Origin: Arachis hypogaea
Taxonomy: Eukaryota > Streptophyta > Magnoliopsida > Fabales > Fabaceae
Length of the DNA: 64,000 bases
Reading direction: 5' to 3'
Assembly: GCF_003086295.3 (NCBI RefSeq)
Contig: NC_092039.1
Span: 99,282,561 to 99,346,560 of the forward strand
Part shown: positions 1-11,022 of the stretch, in pieces
Numbering within the stretch: the stretch's first letter is position 1
Layout of the letters: each line of letters begins with the position of its first letter
Translations under genes and position numbers: made by a program
Notes under the pieces: model-generated
Seen by the model: the letters and a program-made list of their open reading frames with translations, nothing else
Told to the model about the DNA's origin: nothing
Databases searched by the model: none

Positions 1-391
1 CTTTCTTTTATTTAGTAAGGGTTAACTAAGTGGGAGCACAATCCAAATTTCATCTCACCTGATAAGGATAACTAGGATGGGATTTCCAATTCTTATACCT
101 TGCACTAGTGTTCATGATAATTAATTTACTTCCTTGCCATTTAAATTACGTATTCCCTATTTCAAAAACCAAAAAATATACATTTTTCCATAACCAATAA
201 TAAACACACCTCCCTGCAATTCCTTGAGAAGACGACCCGAGGTTTAAATACTTCGGTTATAAATTTTATTGGGTTTTGTTACTTGTGACAACCAAAACTT
301 TTGTACGAAAGGATTCTCTGTTGGTTTAGAAGCTATACTTACAATGCAATTATTTTTATGAAATTCTTTACCGGCAGAAACCCGTTCACCA
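1..391 (+). mobile_element. F-family LTR, 3' portion (window edge)
   Basis: This stretch is the 3' part of a long terminal repeat that begins before the window. It is homologous, in opposite orientation, to 4628-5500 and 39128-39915, sharing blocks such as the CTGCAATTCCTTGAG region (215-229) and GTTGGTTTAGAA (320-331). It ends in CACCA three bases before a tRNA-Asp type primer binding site, the normal LTR/PBS arrangement. The U5-like part holds a possible hairpin, CCGAGGT/ACTTCGG. The exact end (388 or 391) is uncertain. Confidence 0.7.
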
Positions 392-394
392 AAA

Positions 395-410
395 TGGCGC
401 CGTTGTCGGA
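395..410 (+). other. Primer binding site (tRNA-Asp), degenerate, F family
   Basis: TGGCGCCGTTGTCGGA matches the complement of the plant tRNA-Asp 3' end except near its end, where the canonical form is CCGGGGA. Minus-strand DNA synthesis would start here. The mismatches suggest an old element. Confidence 0.65.
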
Positions 411-421
411 TAATTACAAAC

Positions 422-735
422 GTGTGCCCTATTATTGGTTATTGTAAATATTTTCTTTTTCTTGTTTATTTATTTTTGTTTTTGTTTTTAATTTTTATTA
501 GTTACTATGAGTTCTCACCCCATCGCTTTGAGTTTGGTTCTAATATTGTTGAAAGGAATGGAAGCTATAACAGGAACATGCATCAAGGTCAAAACAATCA
601 AAGATGGATGGAGCCACAAGGATTTTATCAATCCTTTAGGCAACAAGGATGTGAGTGATTCAAAACAACTTTGGAAATTGTCCAAAGACCAATATCCTTC
701 ATTATGTGTACGTAAATTCTGGCCGGACAATTTAA
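422..735 (+). pseudogene. Retrotransposon leader/gag N-terminal remnant
   Basis: An open frame at 422-658 encodes a hydrophobic start followed by an N, Q and R-rich stretch containing NNQRWMEPQGFYQSFRQQG, which looks like the low-complexity N-terminal part of a retroelement protein. It follows the F-family PBS directly. No gag domain follows. Sequence identity changes near 735-755, where a FAR1-type fragment on the other strand begins, so the element body is truncated. Function is not claimed; alternatives are a random open frame or a leader peptide. Confidence 0.35.
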
Positions 736-755
736 CCCAGCTGAAGGGTTTGTCT

Positions 756-974
756 TCAATGTTGGAGATATCTTGGATTTTCACCTCCCCTCTTAGTGCA
801 TACAATTAGTTGATTCTTAATATTTTCTCCGTCCCGAGTCGTGTTCCTTATTTTCGTAGAAAAATTGACATGTTTGGAATAATGTTTGTAGAACTTTTCA
901 GCTTCATCTAGTGTCTTGAAAATCATTCCGACCTTTGGGATAAATTTTTCATCCACAACACAGCTAGTTTGCAC
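756..974 (-). pseudogene. FAR1-type DNA-binding domain fragment (MULE/FRS-derived)
   Basis: The 72-residue minus-strand frame contains KVGMIFKTLDEAEKFYKHY and a later FSTKIRNTTRDGENIKNQL stretch. These are characteristic of the N-terminal half of the FAR1 DNA-binding domain found in FHY3/FAR1-related proteins and their Mutator-like transposase relatives. Only the first ~55 residues of the domain are recognisable; the frame then degenerates and stops, and no transposase or SWIM zinc finger follows. It abuts the F-family leader remnant at about 735-755. It may be a gene piece carried by a transposon or a MULE remnant. It is too short to function. Confidence 0.55.
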
Positions 975-2745
975 GATGAACCGAAATCTTAATTATGGTG
1001 AACCGAAATCTTAATTACGTTGAAACAATTATATAGTGCTTAGGGAACAAAACAGAATATATTCGTCTAATTTTTTTTAGACTCCTTTCTGCTTACCAAA
1101 CCGAACACATGCACATGGTGAATAAACTCTTTAGTACTTACCAAACCGAAAAGTTACTCACAATTACTCACAGTTAGTCATAGTTACTCACACTCACAGT
1201 TGCATATTATCAATTCAATTCAAGTCAATTCAGATATAGATCACATCAATCCATTCAATTCACTTCAAATAAAATTAGCAATTTCATTCCATTGAATTAG
1301 ATTCAAATTCAATAGTCCAAACCTCATCAAATTGATACGTTTCAGAAGAATCATCCAAATCGCACTCATTCAACTGATTTGAAGTTGATTCATTCATTGT
1401 TTCAATTCAGAAGTGCAGATCGAAGAAGAAAACGAAGAAGAATATGAACGATGAAGGTAATTACGTTAAAGTCAATCCAAATCGATAATGCAGAGAAGAA
1501 ACACGCGAAAAAGGTTGACGTTGTATGGAAAGGTTTACGTTGAAAAAAGTTGATCACGCAAAAATAAGGATTAGGTTATATACGTTATATGAGGCGCGTG
1601 TACACAAACGAGTGTGTGGGGCGTGAAGTGAAAGGGACTTGGATAATATCCAGTAAAAATAGAGTAAAAGGGACTTAAATAACATCCATGTAATTTTTAC
1701 ATGAATGTAGAGTTTTTCCGTAGATTTTATACCTCTTTTGAAACAATAACGTGAGTAAAAGTGAAACTAAATCTTGTGGAATTTAAAACTCGTTTACTCA
1801 AATCAGAAAATAGAAAAATTACAATTAAATTTTTTCGTTTCTTCTTAAATTTTATCAATCGTATTAATTGTCAATAAAATAAGAATTAATTACAATTAAA
1901 TATTAATAACCTCTTATATAAATTATATTGTATCAAGTATTTAAAAAAATACAATTTTTAAACACATTTGCTTACTTAGAAAGTTGAAATTTTTTATATT
2001 TAAAATTCATAATTTTAAACAGTTTCTTAATTTGCAATAGAAACATGGGAATTAAAATTAATTTAAAAAAAACTATTTACAAACTAAAAAAAAATTAACA
2101 ACCAAGCAGATTACGCCAATCATATCTTTGTATTATTAATAAAATAGATAAAGATAAAGTTAATTAGTTAGTTGGTTATGTATTCGTAAAAGATAATACA
2201 AATAGTTAGATTTGTTATTTAATAAATTATAAAGATACATTTAGAAATTATTAATTCATAATTGTAAACAATAATGGAAATTTAATATTTATATTATCTT
2301 TTACTATTTTCAATTTGTTTTTGGTTAAAAATAGATTTTTCCTACATGCTTCTAATTAAAAAAAAACTAAAATTTTACTTACTTTTTTACTTCTATATTT
2401 ATTTTAAAAGCACAAAGAAAGGATTAAAAGAAAGGATACTTTTTTGAAATAAAAGTGCTAATTTACATACTTGAAACATAAAAAAAAACTTCATTGACGT
2501 ATATTTATAATTAATTAAATACATCTTATTAACTCATATACATTAATCTACTCACCATTATAATTTAATATAATAATATTATATATTCTGGTCGTAATAT
2601 ATATATAATTTGAACCTCTTGTAGTTATAGAACATAAATTTGTAGGATGGAATATGAGACTGCAACGGATCTCTTTAAATTGGCGTCTTCATGGAAGTGA
2701 AGTAGCCGTAAAAAGACTTTAATGCTCAAGTTATAGAATTTTAGA
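975..2745. other. AT-rich non-coding stretch
   Basis: No coding frame is supported. 975-1020 holds a tandem duplication of an ACCGAAATCTTAATTA unit. 1140-1200 holds TTACTCACA-type short repeats. 1625-1700 has two copies of a block around AAAGGGACTT. These could be the upstream part or terminal region of the FAR1-related transposon fragment, whose sense strand is minus. 1700-2745 is very AT-rich with no recognised feature. Confidence 0.4.
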
Positions 2746-4222
2746 TAGGGATGATAATTTCTTTCGACGGAGTGGATATCTGTGGTAAGCTTAGCAATGA
2801 GTAGAATAGAATAAAGTTTGGATCCAATTCTAATTTTACTCGTAAGTTGAAATTTTTATATAAACTTAACTTTATCATATTCGTTCTTAATCTGCAGATA
2901 CTCAACTTTACTTGCTGGTTACTAAAAAGATGCAACATTATTATATAATTTGATGATAATTTTAAATAGAACCAATTTTTATGTAAAAAAAAACGTATTA
3001 AATTATTAATTAATGATCTTCTCTTACTAACTAAGGAACTTTTGCATTTAGTGAAAGGCCTTTGGTTCAATATCCACTTAAAATATATTTTCATATAAGT
3101 ATATAAGATATACATATATAGAGTGCGGGTTGATCGTGTAGGATTGAGGCTCAACCCGCACCTTACCCTATATTTATTTTTATATATATACGATTCATTC
3201 ACCCTCTGTAACCCTACTCGTCATTCCCTCTCTTCTTCCCAGTTCAACAATCAGCAAAAACTCCGTCTCTTCTCTCCAGTCCACCTCTCTTCTCACGGCC
3301 GTCCGCCACCTTCCTCCCTCCTTACTGTCATACTTCCCTTTTCTACTGCTTCCTCCTTTCACTCTCAAGGTCACCGCAGCAGTCATCGCATGTCGGAGGA
3401 AACCTTCCCAAAGAGAACGTCACATCGCATGCCTCACTTAGTTGAGAAGAATGTCATCGCGTCAGAGAGCGTTGCCATCTTCGTTGTGTCGGAGAGCGTC
3501 GCTATCTTCATCGTTCCAAAGAGTGTCGTGTGTCTTCATCATTCTTCATCCCCGTCATCGACATCTTCCTTCTGGTAACTCCTTCTATATGATTTCTATG
3601 ATTTTAATTATTATACTATTGTTGTGATTTCTATGATTAATGTAATTTGCTGTGATTTTTGTAAATTTTATATTAGTTGTTAATGTTGTAATACTGAAAA
3701 TTCTTAATTTCTTGTGATGAAAATATGTCCCCAAATTTTGTTGTGATTTCTATGATTTAAATTTGCTTGTTAATTTAATTTGCTTCTGTTCGAAAAAATG
3801 TCCCAAAATTTGCCTTTGTTTTGATATTTGTTATTAAAATGATAAGATCTGTGGTGGATTTGAATGCTGCGATGGCCATTGGATACAATGTTGGAGAGGC
3901 TAAGGTTCAAAGTATGTGAAAAATTTGTATTTGAAAATTAAAAATAAATGAGGATGAGTAGTTTGAATTCATTTCCTATGGAAGAAGTTTCAGAAACTCT
4001 GAGTGATGGAAATATAATAGGATTCAGAGTAGAATTTGTATTATTATTGAGTTGAATTTTAAATTTGTTTCCTGTGAAATTTTTTTCTTTTTTTTTCTTT
4101 TTAAATTTGCAGATATTCGTAGAGACTCCGGTCCCTGACAGATCGATACAGGAGTCCCATTACCCATCGCGGGGATGGGGATAGATTGTTGGTGGCGGGG
4201 GCAGGAGACGTTGTCATCCCTA
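2746..4222. mobile_element. Non-autonomous hAT-like DNA transposon
   Basis: The left end starts TAGGGATGATAATTTCT and the right end, read on the minus strand, starts TAGGGATGACAACGTCT. These are imperfect terminal inverted repeats of the hAT type. They are flanked by an 8-bp near-perfect target duplication, attttaga (2738-2745) and attttaca (4223-4230); 8 bp is the hAT signature. The 1.48 kb body encodes no hAT dimerisation or DDE domain. An 11-bp inverted repeat, GTGCGGGTTGA/TCAACCCGCAC, lies at 3122-3160. An open frame at 3123-3578 is low-complexity Ser/Pro/His-rich and probably not a gene. Confidence 0.6.
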
Positions 4223-4340
4223 ATTTTACAGATGAAATAATAATCATAATATGAATGTGTGTGAGAACCCTGGAAGAGCTAATAACTCTTTTATTTATAT
4301 TATTTGCCTCCATGAAGGATGTGGTTAACCATTTTTCATA

Positions 4341-4627
4341 CACTATAAGAAAAACGTTGAGTACCGTCGATTTTATCGTCGTATTTAGCATCGGACGTTA
4401 GTGGCGTGTTTGCCATCGAATTTGGCTATAAACTCGTAACTGTCAAATATTATTATCGGAATTGTTGTTCCAACGGTAATATATGGTGGAAAAAAAAAGA
4501 AATTTTGGCGGGCCCCACTACTGGGTAAATCCAACTATAATCTTGTTTAGTGAAACGTTGCGTTTTAGGCACACACAAAAACGTTAACGTCGGATTTTTC
4601 GAGGGTAACCGTGCCCTAAATAATAGT
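4341..4627 (+). mobile_element. CACTA (En/Spm-like) transposon terminus, truncated
   Basis: The sequence begins CACTATAAGAAAAACG, close to the usual plant CACTA terminal repeat CACTACAAGAAAA. Subterminal short repeats follow (ACCGTCGATTTTATCGTCG, then GTCGGATTTTTCG). The fragment stops where the F-family LTR begins at 4628 and no opposite terminus was found, so only one end survives. No transposase is encoded. Confidence 0.5.
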
Positions 4628-6072
4628 TGATGGAGGAAAAATGTCGGTAAAGATTTTTCACAAAAATATCGCATTGCAAGTATAGTTCTAAACCAACAAT
4701 TAAACCTCAATCAATATTTAAATTGTTTGTCACTTAAGGAAACCCAATAAAATTAACCGAAGTATTAAATCTCGGGTCGTCTCTCAAGGAATTGCAGGAA
4801 AGTGTAGTTATTATTAGTTATGGAAAAGTATATTTTTGGGTTTTGAAATAAGGAACAAGAAAGTAAAATGGCAAGAAAATAAACTAACAACTAAGAAAAA
4901 TCCTAACAAGGGTTGAGAATCGGAATTCCTATCCTCATTATCATTGTCAATTGTGATGGTAATTGCAAATTGCTCTCCCTTAGTTAACCTCTAACAATTG
5001 AAGGAAAGTCAAGTAAGCAAATTAACTTGAGTTCACAAGTCCTAATCAAAGACTAGAGTTAGTGAAGCTCAAGCCAACTAGCAACCCTCAATCACCAACC
5101 AACAAGAGATTTTGACAATTCAAGAGTCTCCAAATCACTCAATCCAAGCTAAGAATACAAAAATCTAACTTAAAATCCACCCAAGCATTTTATCAAACAC
5201 TTGGAAGGCATAAAATAAAAGTATAGAAAAGTAACAAGACATAGAAAAATCTAAGACTAACAATTGTAAGAGGAAACAATAACAACAAATTAAAGAAAGC
5301 AATCATAAACAAGAAAACATAAATTGCATTAATATGGATTAAAGGAAACAAGAAGAATTCATAAACCAAATTGGCAACATAAGAAAATCAATAAGAGAAG
5401 TAGATAAATCAAAGTACTAGAACAAATAAAAGTAAAAGATAACTAAATTAAAGCAAGCTAGAAATCTAAATTTGAAAAAGAATAAGACTAAAAACCCTAA
5501 AACCTAGAGAGATGAGAGAGTCTCTCTCTCTAGAAAACTACATCTAAACCTAAAATTGTGTGAGTGAAATTGTGAATAAATGATTCCTTCCATCCAGTTC
5601 CACTCTACAGCCTCTAATCAGTATTTTCGGGCCTGAAACTAGGTCAAAAGCAACCAAGAAATCATCCACCAGCGTTTTTTTGTAAATTACAGCACGTGAC
5701 GCTCTGTCACGCGTACACGTCGCTTGCCTCTTGCACTGGTCACGCATAGGCATCGTCCACGCGTGCGCGTCGATACCAAATTCTCAAAACCTCAATTTTT
5801 TGTGTTCTTTCCACTTTTGCATGCTTCTTTTCCATCTTCTAAGCCATTCCTGCGCTGGAAAACCTAAAATCACTTAACACACATATCACGACATCGAATG
5901 GTAATAAGAGAGGATTAAAATTAACAAATTTAAGGCTAAAGAATCATGTTTTCAATCATAGCAGCACCTCAGGAAGGAAAATGTAAAACATACGAATTAT
6001 ATGAATAATTGTATAAATAATTGATAAAATTCACTCAATTCAATACAAAATAAACCATAAAATAGTGATTCA
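4628..6072 (-). mobile_element. F-family LTR (3' LTR, minus orientation)
   Basis: Read on the minus strand this LTR starts TGAATCAC at 6072 and ends CCATCA at 4628, about 1445 bp. It is homologous to 1-391 (inverted) and 39128-39915 (same orientation). The G-rich tract TTTAAGTGTGGGGAG lies just 5' of its start, which identifies it as the 3' LTR. Near 5690-5775 it carries a GC-rich cluster of CACGCG/GCGTACACGT words in an otherwise AT-rich LTR. The left boundary is inferred by alignment with the copy at the window start. Confidence 0.65.
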
Positions 6073-6114
6073 TCGATCTCCCCACACTTAAACGTTATCA
6101 TGTCCTCATGCTAA
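6073..6114 (-). promoter_or_regulatory. F-family polypurine tract with AGGA-loop hairpin
   Basis: In the minus sense the order is hairpin CATG-AGGA-CATG (6099-6110), then TTTAAGTGTGGGGAG, then the LTR. The stem extends outward by three further pairs after one mismatch. The G-rich tract is a plausible second-strand primer. The hairpin has the same loop and relative position as in the E1, E2 and E5 elements. Confidence 0.55.
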
Positions 6115-7545
6115 GCTCAAGAGAACCAAAAGAGTGAAGAGAAATGGTAAGACTTATCAAATGCAACCTATCTATATGATTGTAACTAAATGCAAAATAG
6201 TTTTACCTACTTGAATTGGTTGAAAGTAAATAAATCTTTTAAGAACGAATATGAATTGGATTCCACTAATTCAAATCATAAAACGAAGTACAAATAGACT
6301 TGCAAGAAGAAAGCTCATGAAAACCGGGAACAAAGAATCGAGCATCGAACCCTCACCGAAAGTGTACATGCTCTAATTACTCAAGTGTTTGAGGTTCGAT
6401 TCTCTCAATTCTCTACTAATCTCGCTTTCTAAGACTTGCTCTTCTTCTACTAATCAACAAAAATTTAATGCAAAAATACACATATCAAGAGGTCTTTTAA
6501 GGATTGTAATAGGGTTAGGGTCAAGGTAGGATTGTATTTGGTCAAGTGGACTGAAATTCGAATCCTTTACAAACCTAAACTTCCCACCTAACTTAGGACA
6601 ATCCATGTAATCACAATACAAAATCTAACTACCCATTAACTATGTTTACGATATATTCATGCATCCGATTTTGAGTACAGTACATATGAATTACTATCAC
6701 CATTTACATTGGGGCATTTCGTCCCCTTTTATTATTTGCTCTTTTTCTTTTCTTTTTCTCTTTTTTTCTTTTTTCTTTTTATTTTTCTTTTCTTTTGTTT
6801 TTCTCAATGCATATGATTAAGGTATTGAATGCATAAACATGTATTCAACATTTTTTTCACATTTTTACAAAAAGTATAACATATCCAATTCCCGAACCAA
6901 ATGTTACCATACCCAATTTCCCCACACTTAAATCATGAGCACTCTCGCTAGTCTAAGATGACAAAGGATTCAAATTAAAGACATTATTATTTTTCACTTA
7001 GTGTTAGTGATGTGCTAAAATAAAGAACAAATGGGATAAAATAGGCTCAACACTAGTTTTCAAAGAATAATGAAAGGGTAAGGCCATATGGGTATGTGAG
7101 CTATAGTGAAACAAGGGCCTCAATCATATAAGTGTATGCATACATCAAACAATGGAAATATACAATTAAGCAAGACAAAGATCACAATTTTAAAGAGAAT
7201 AACACACACCGAAACAAAATATATTGGTTGATAAGATGCAACCAATCAATTAGGCTCAAAATCTCACAAGGTTGTGTGTTCTAGCTCTAAAACCATGTTC
7301 CAAATTAAATATCTTCAGGCAAGTTTAATAAAAATTTTAATTCAAATTAGTGAAATGCTATAAATTAGTTTCTTGAAAAAGAGTTCATCACTTCAACCAA
7401 GTAAGACATAAATGCAAGCAACTAATTACACATGCAATCTATCATACAATGCAACAACTCAGTAACAAAGAAAACTAAACATTGATGTTGAAAAAAAAGT
7501 AACTAACCCATGGAAGTCGGTATCGACCTCCCCACACTTAAAGAT

Positions 7546-7563
7546 TGCACCGTCCTCGGTGCA
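7546..7563 (-). promoter_or_regulatory. AGGA-loop hairpin, F family internal site
   Basis: TGCACCG-AGGA-CGGTGCA, with a perfect 7-bp stem, read on the minus strand. It is followed by TTTAAGTGTGGGGAGG. The stem sequence is unrelated to those in the other families but the loop and downstream motif are kept. Confidence 0.55.
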
Positions 7564-7779
7564 TACAAAGATGTGCAAGTGGACGGGTTGCTACAAGTGA
7601 TGCACTTTCTCCAAAGATTGTGCGGTGGGACTTGCTTGTCGCCCCATTTAGAAGTTTTTCATTTCCATTCTTAATGGCCATCCTGAAAGAAGAGAAAAAG
7701 GAAGAAGAGTAACCCACAAACAAAGATATACAAACAAATAAAGTATGGGTAGGCTAATGCCAAATAATAATGAGGTTCT

Positions 7780-9474
7780 TGATGAGTGGATAATTTATAC
7801 GCTTTTTGGCATTGTTTTTAGTATGTTTTTAGTATGATCTAGTTAGTTTTTAGTATATTTTTATTAGTTTTTAGTTAAAATTCACTTTTCTGGACTTTAC
7901 TATGAGTTTGTGTGTTTTTCTGTGATTTCAGGTATTTTCTGGCTGAAATTGAGGGACCTGAGCAAAAATCTGATTCAGAGACTAAAAAGGACTGCAGATG
8001 CTGTTGGATTCTGACCTCCCTGCACTCAAAGTGGATTTTCTGGAGCTACAGAAGCCCAATTGGCGCGCTCTCAACGGCGTTGGAAAGTAGACATCTTGGG
8101 ATTTCCAGCAATATATGATAGTCCATACTTTGCCTAAGCTTTGATGGCCCAAACCGGCGTTCAAAGTCACCATCAGAATTCCCAGCGTTAAACGCCGGAA
8201 CTGGCACAAGAATGGGAGTTAAACGCCCAAACTGGCACAAAAGCTGGCGTTTAACTCCAAGAGAAGTCTCTACACAAAAATGCATCAATGCTCAGCCCAA
8301 GCACACACCAAGTGGGCCCGGAAGTGGATTTTTATGCCATTTACTCATCTCTGTAAACCCTAGGCTACTAGTTCTCTATAAGTAGGACCTTTTGCTATTG
8401 TATTTTCATCTTCTGATCACTTTAGATCTTTAGATCTTTGAATCTTTGGATCATTTTAGATCTTTTGATCACTTTAGATCTTAGATCAGATCTTGGTTCT
8501 TCTGGTTCCCTCTCTGGGGCCGAAGCCAATGATCACTTTTGTTCTTATGTATTTTCAACGGTGGAGTTTCTACACACCATAGATTAAGGTGTGGAGCTCT
8601 GCTGTACCTCGAGTATTAATGCAATTACTATTGTTCTTCTATTCAATTCAGCTTGTTCTTGTTCCAAGATATCACTTGTTCTTCAACTTGATGAATGTGA
8701 TGATCCGTGACACTCATCATCATTCTCACCTATGAACGTGTGCCTGACAACCACCTCCGTTCTACCTTAGATTGGGTGGATATCTCTTGGATTCTTTAAC
8801 CAGAATCTTCATGGTATAAGCTAGAATTGATGACTGCATTCAAGAGAATCCGGAAGGTCTAAACCTTGTCTGTGGTATTCTGAGTAGGATTCAATGATTG
8901 AATGACTGTGACGAGCTTCAAACTCCTGAAGGCTGGGCGTTAGTGACAGACGCAAAAGAATCACTGGATTCTATTCCAACCTGATTGAGAACCGACAGAT
9001 GAATAGCCGTGCCGTGACAGGGTGCGTTGAACATTTTCACTGAGAGGATGGGAGGTAGCCACTGACAATGGTGAAACCCTTACATACAGCTTGCCATGGA
9101 AAGGAGTAAGAAGGATTGGATGAAGACAGTAGGAAAGCAGAGAGACGGAAGGGACCAAGCATCTTCATAAACTTATCTGAAATTCCCACCAATGAATTAC
9201 ATAAGTATCTCTATCTTTATCTTTATGTTTTATTCATCATTCATAACCATTTGAGTTTGCCTGACTAAGATTTACAAGGTGACCATAGCTTGCTTCATAC
9301 CAACAATCTCTGTGGGATCGACCCTTACTCGCGTAAGGTTTATTACTTGGACGACCCAGTACACTTGCTGGTTAGTTGTGCGAAGTTATGTTTATGCCAT
9401 GGTATTGAACACCAAGTTTTTGGATTCATTACCGGGGATTATTTGAGTTGTAGTGATCACAATTTCGTGCACCA
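7780..9474 (+). repeat. E1 5' LTR (type 1)
   Basis: It starts TGATGAGTGG and ends GTGCACCA, 1695 bp, matching the 3' LTR at 36251-37941. A TATA-like TATAAGTA lies at 8377-8384. Three GGCGTTTAACGCC-type palindromes at 8184, 8215 and 8246 are spaced exactly 31 bp. 8410-8500 is a GATCTTT(A/T)GATC-rich stretch absent from the E2 and E4 LTRs. U5 contains the hairpin CCTTAC-TCGC-GTAAGG (9323-9338). A PBS-like sequence at 9421-9440 lies inside the LTR, just before its true end. Confidence 0.9.
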
Positions 9475-9480
9475 AGTTTT

Positions 9481-9500
9481 TGGCGCCGTTGCCGGGGATT
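9481..9500 (+). other. E1 primer binding site (tRNA-Asp)
   Basis: TGGCGCCGTTGCCGGGGATT, six bases after the LTR end, is complementary to the 3' end of plant tRNA-Asp. tRNA-Asp priming is known for Athila elements. Confidence 0.85.
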
Positions 9501-10191
9501 GTTGAGTATGGACAACTGACGGTTCATCTTGTTGCTTAGATTAGGTATTCTTCAGAGTTCTTAAGAATGAATTATAGTGTTTCAAGGTGTTGTTCTTATC
9601 ATCACCAAAGCTGATTGATTCTCATCAATTTAGCTCTTGAATGTAATGTCCTGCTGAAGCTTGGCTAGCCAAGTCTAATTTCTTTATACTAAAGCTTTAG
9701 ACTAACATTGCATGATTCCTGGAATTCTCATTAAGAATTTTGATATCTTTATTTTCTTTTCCACTTAATTTTCGAAAAACCACAAAAAAAATATTACAAA
9801 ATCATAAAAACCAAAAATATTTTATGTTTCTTGTTGAGTCTAGTGTCTCATGTTAAGTTTGGTGTCAATTGCATGTTTCTGTTCTTCTTGCATTCATACA
9901 TGTGTCTTGAGTGATCTTCAAGTTGTTCTTGATGATTTCATTGCTCTGATCTTTGAATTCTATTGACTTGAGTGTTTATGTGTCTCAAATGCATTCTCAT
10001 TTTGTTAGTGTCAGTAGTATACAAACTGCTAAGTTTGGTGTCTTGCATGCATTGTTATTTGATTTTAGTTGCATTTTGATTATTTCTCATTATTAAAAAT
10101 CCAAAAATATTTTTAATTTGTGTCTTTTCAAGTCAATAATATAGAGAATTGAAGATTCAGAACATACAGTAGAGGAATTACACAGAAAAAA
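9501..10191 (+). other. E1 gag leader, proximal part
   Basis: This is non-coding leader between the PBS and the palindrome cluster. It carries two copies of the 12-mer TAAGTTTGGTGT (9854-9865 and 10030-10041). The same motif recurs in the ORF1 3' end, in the ORF2 leader and at the 3' LTR junction. No ORF is supported. Confidence 0.6.
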
Positions 10192-10337
10192 CTGGGCGAT
10201 CAAAACGCCCAGTAAGGAAGGAAAACTGGCGTTTAAACGCCAGCCAGGGTGCCTGGCTGGGCGTTTAACGCCCAAAAGGGTAGTAGTTTGGGCGTTAAAC
10301 GCCAGAATGTGCACCATTCTGGGCGTTTAATGCCAGG
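10192..10337 (+). repeat. Palindrome array upstream of gag (E1)
   Basis: Five palindromes of GGCGTTTAAACGCC type lie here. Their cores are at 10195, 10228, 10260 and then about every 31 bp, so the period is 31-33 bp. The second unit, CTGGCGTTTAAACGCCAG, is a perfect 18-bp palindrome. Equivalent arrays occur at 18316-18461 (E2) and 60231-60377 (E4). The spacing approximates three helical turns. Confidence 0.75.
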
Positions 10338-10345
10338 ATGGCACA

Positions 10346-10860
10346 AGAGGGAAGATTTTGTTTTCAAATCAAATTTTTTTTAGTTTTCAAAATCTTTTCA
10401 AAATCAAATCTTTTTCAAATCAAATCTTTTCAATCAAATCTTTTTCAAAATCAATTTCTTTCCATTTTCAAGGATACTTGCTATCAATTAATGATTTGAT
10501 TCAACATTTCAAGTATGTTGCCTTTTCTGTTGAGAAAGGTTTAATGGTTGAATCATATCTTTTCTTGTTAGCCAAGTTATTAATTTTTAAAATCAAATCT
10601 TTTTAAAATGTTTTTCAAATCATATCTTCTCAATCACATCTTTTTTAAAACCAATCATATCTTTTTAATCACATCTTTTTCAAAATAGTTTTCAATCATA
10701 TCTTTTTTTATTTCTAATTTCAAAATCTTTTTCAAAAATCACTTTACTTCTTTCTCAATCTTGGTTTTCGAAAATCAATTAAAGTTTTTCATAATGTTTT
10801 TAAAATCTTTTACTTAATTTTCGAAAACTTCTTTCCCTCTTCTCATATCCTTCTATTTAT
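10346..10860 (+). repeat. T-rich low-complexity leader (E1)
   Basis: Degenerate repeats of AAATCTTTTTCAAA and AATCATATC-type words fill this part of the gag leader. Counterparts lie at 18482-18910 (E2) and 60393-60875 (E4). Open frames here are Phe/Lys/Ser-rich and not conserved, so I do not call a gene. Confidence 0.6.
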
Positions 10861-10964
10861 GGACTAACACTATTCTTCAATGAACAATTCGAACTCCATC
10901 TCTCTTGATAAGTTCGAATTCTTCTACTTCTACCTTCTATTTTTCTTTTCCTCTGACACCTCAA

Positions 10965-10995
10965 GGAATCTCTATACTGTGACATAGAGGATTCC
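10965..10995 (+). promoter_or_regulatory. Hairpin 27 nt upstream of gag (E1)
   Basis: GGAATCTCTAT pairs with ATAGAGGATTCC around the loop ACTGTGAC, giving an 11-bp stem with one bulge. It ends 27 bases before the gag ATG. It is conserved at 18981-19011 (E2) and 61006-61036 (E4). A role in packaging or translation is inferred only. Confidence 0.5.
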
Positions 10996-11022
10996 ATATT
11001 TCCTTGTTTTCTTCTCTTTCAT

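Larger units (their letters stand above)
6073..7774 (-). mobile_element. F-family element, 3' internal region
   Basis: This is non-coding internal sequence between the last ORF of an F-family element and its 3' LTR, read on the minus strand. Three TTTAAGTGTGGGGA tracts occur, at about 6078-6092, 6916-6930 and 7528-7542. Two of them are preceded by a hairpin with an AGGA loop (6099-6110 and 7546-7563). 6720-6800 is a pyrimidine-rich low-complexity run. The region was interrupted at 7775 by insertion of E1; its continuation is 37942 onward. Confidence 0.55.

Noticed and set aside
3123..3578. Host gene exon inside the hAT element
   Set aside because: Ser/His-rich low-complexity translation, no recognisable domain or splice structure; treated as non-coding body.
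7920..7945. Splice acceptor/donor (TGATTTCAGGTA) in the LTR
   Set aside because: It lies upstream of the LTR TATA box, so it would not be in the transcript from the 5' LTR; its conservation is explained by LTR homology.
7912..8118. 68-residue ORF (MFFCDFRYFLAEIEG type) repeated in every type 1 LTR
   Set aside because: It lies in U3 upstream of the TATA box and recurs only because LTRs are homologous; no domain, and it is truncated or shifted in several copies.
9481..9500. tRNA-Asp gene
   Set aside because: Only the 18-20 bases complementary to the tRNA 3' end are present, in PBS position; no cloverleaf.
10358..10606. Phe/Lys-rich small protein in the gag leader
   Set aside because: Arises from TTTTCAAAATC repeats; frame and length are not conserved in E2 and E4.
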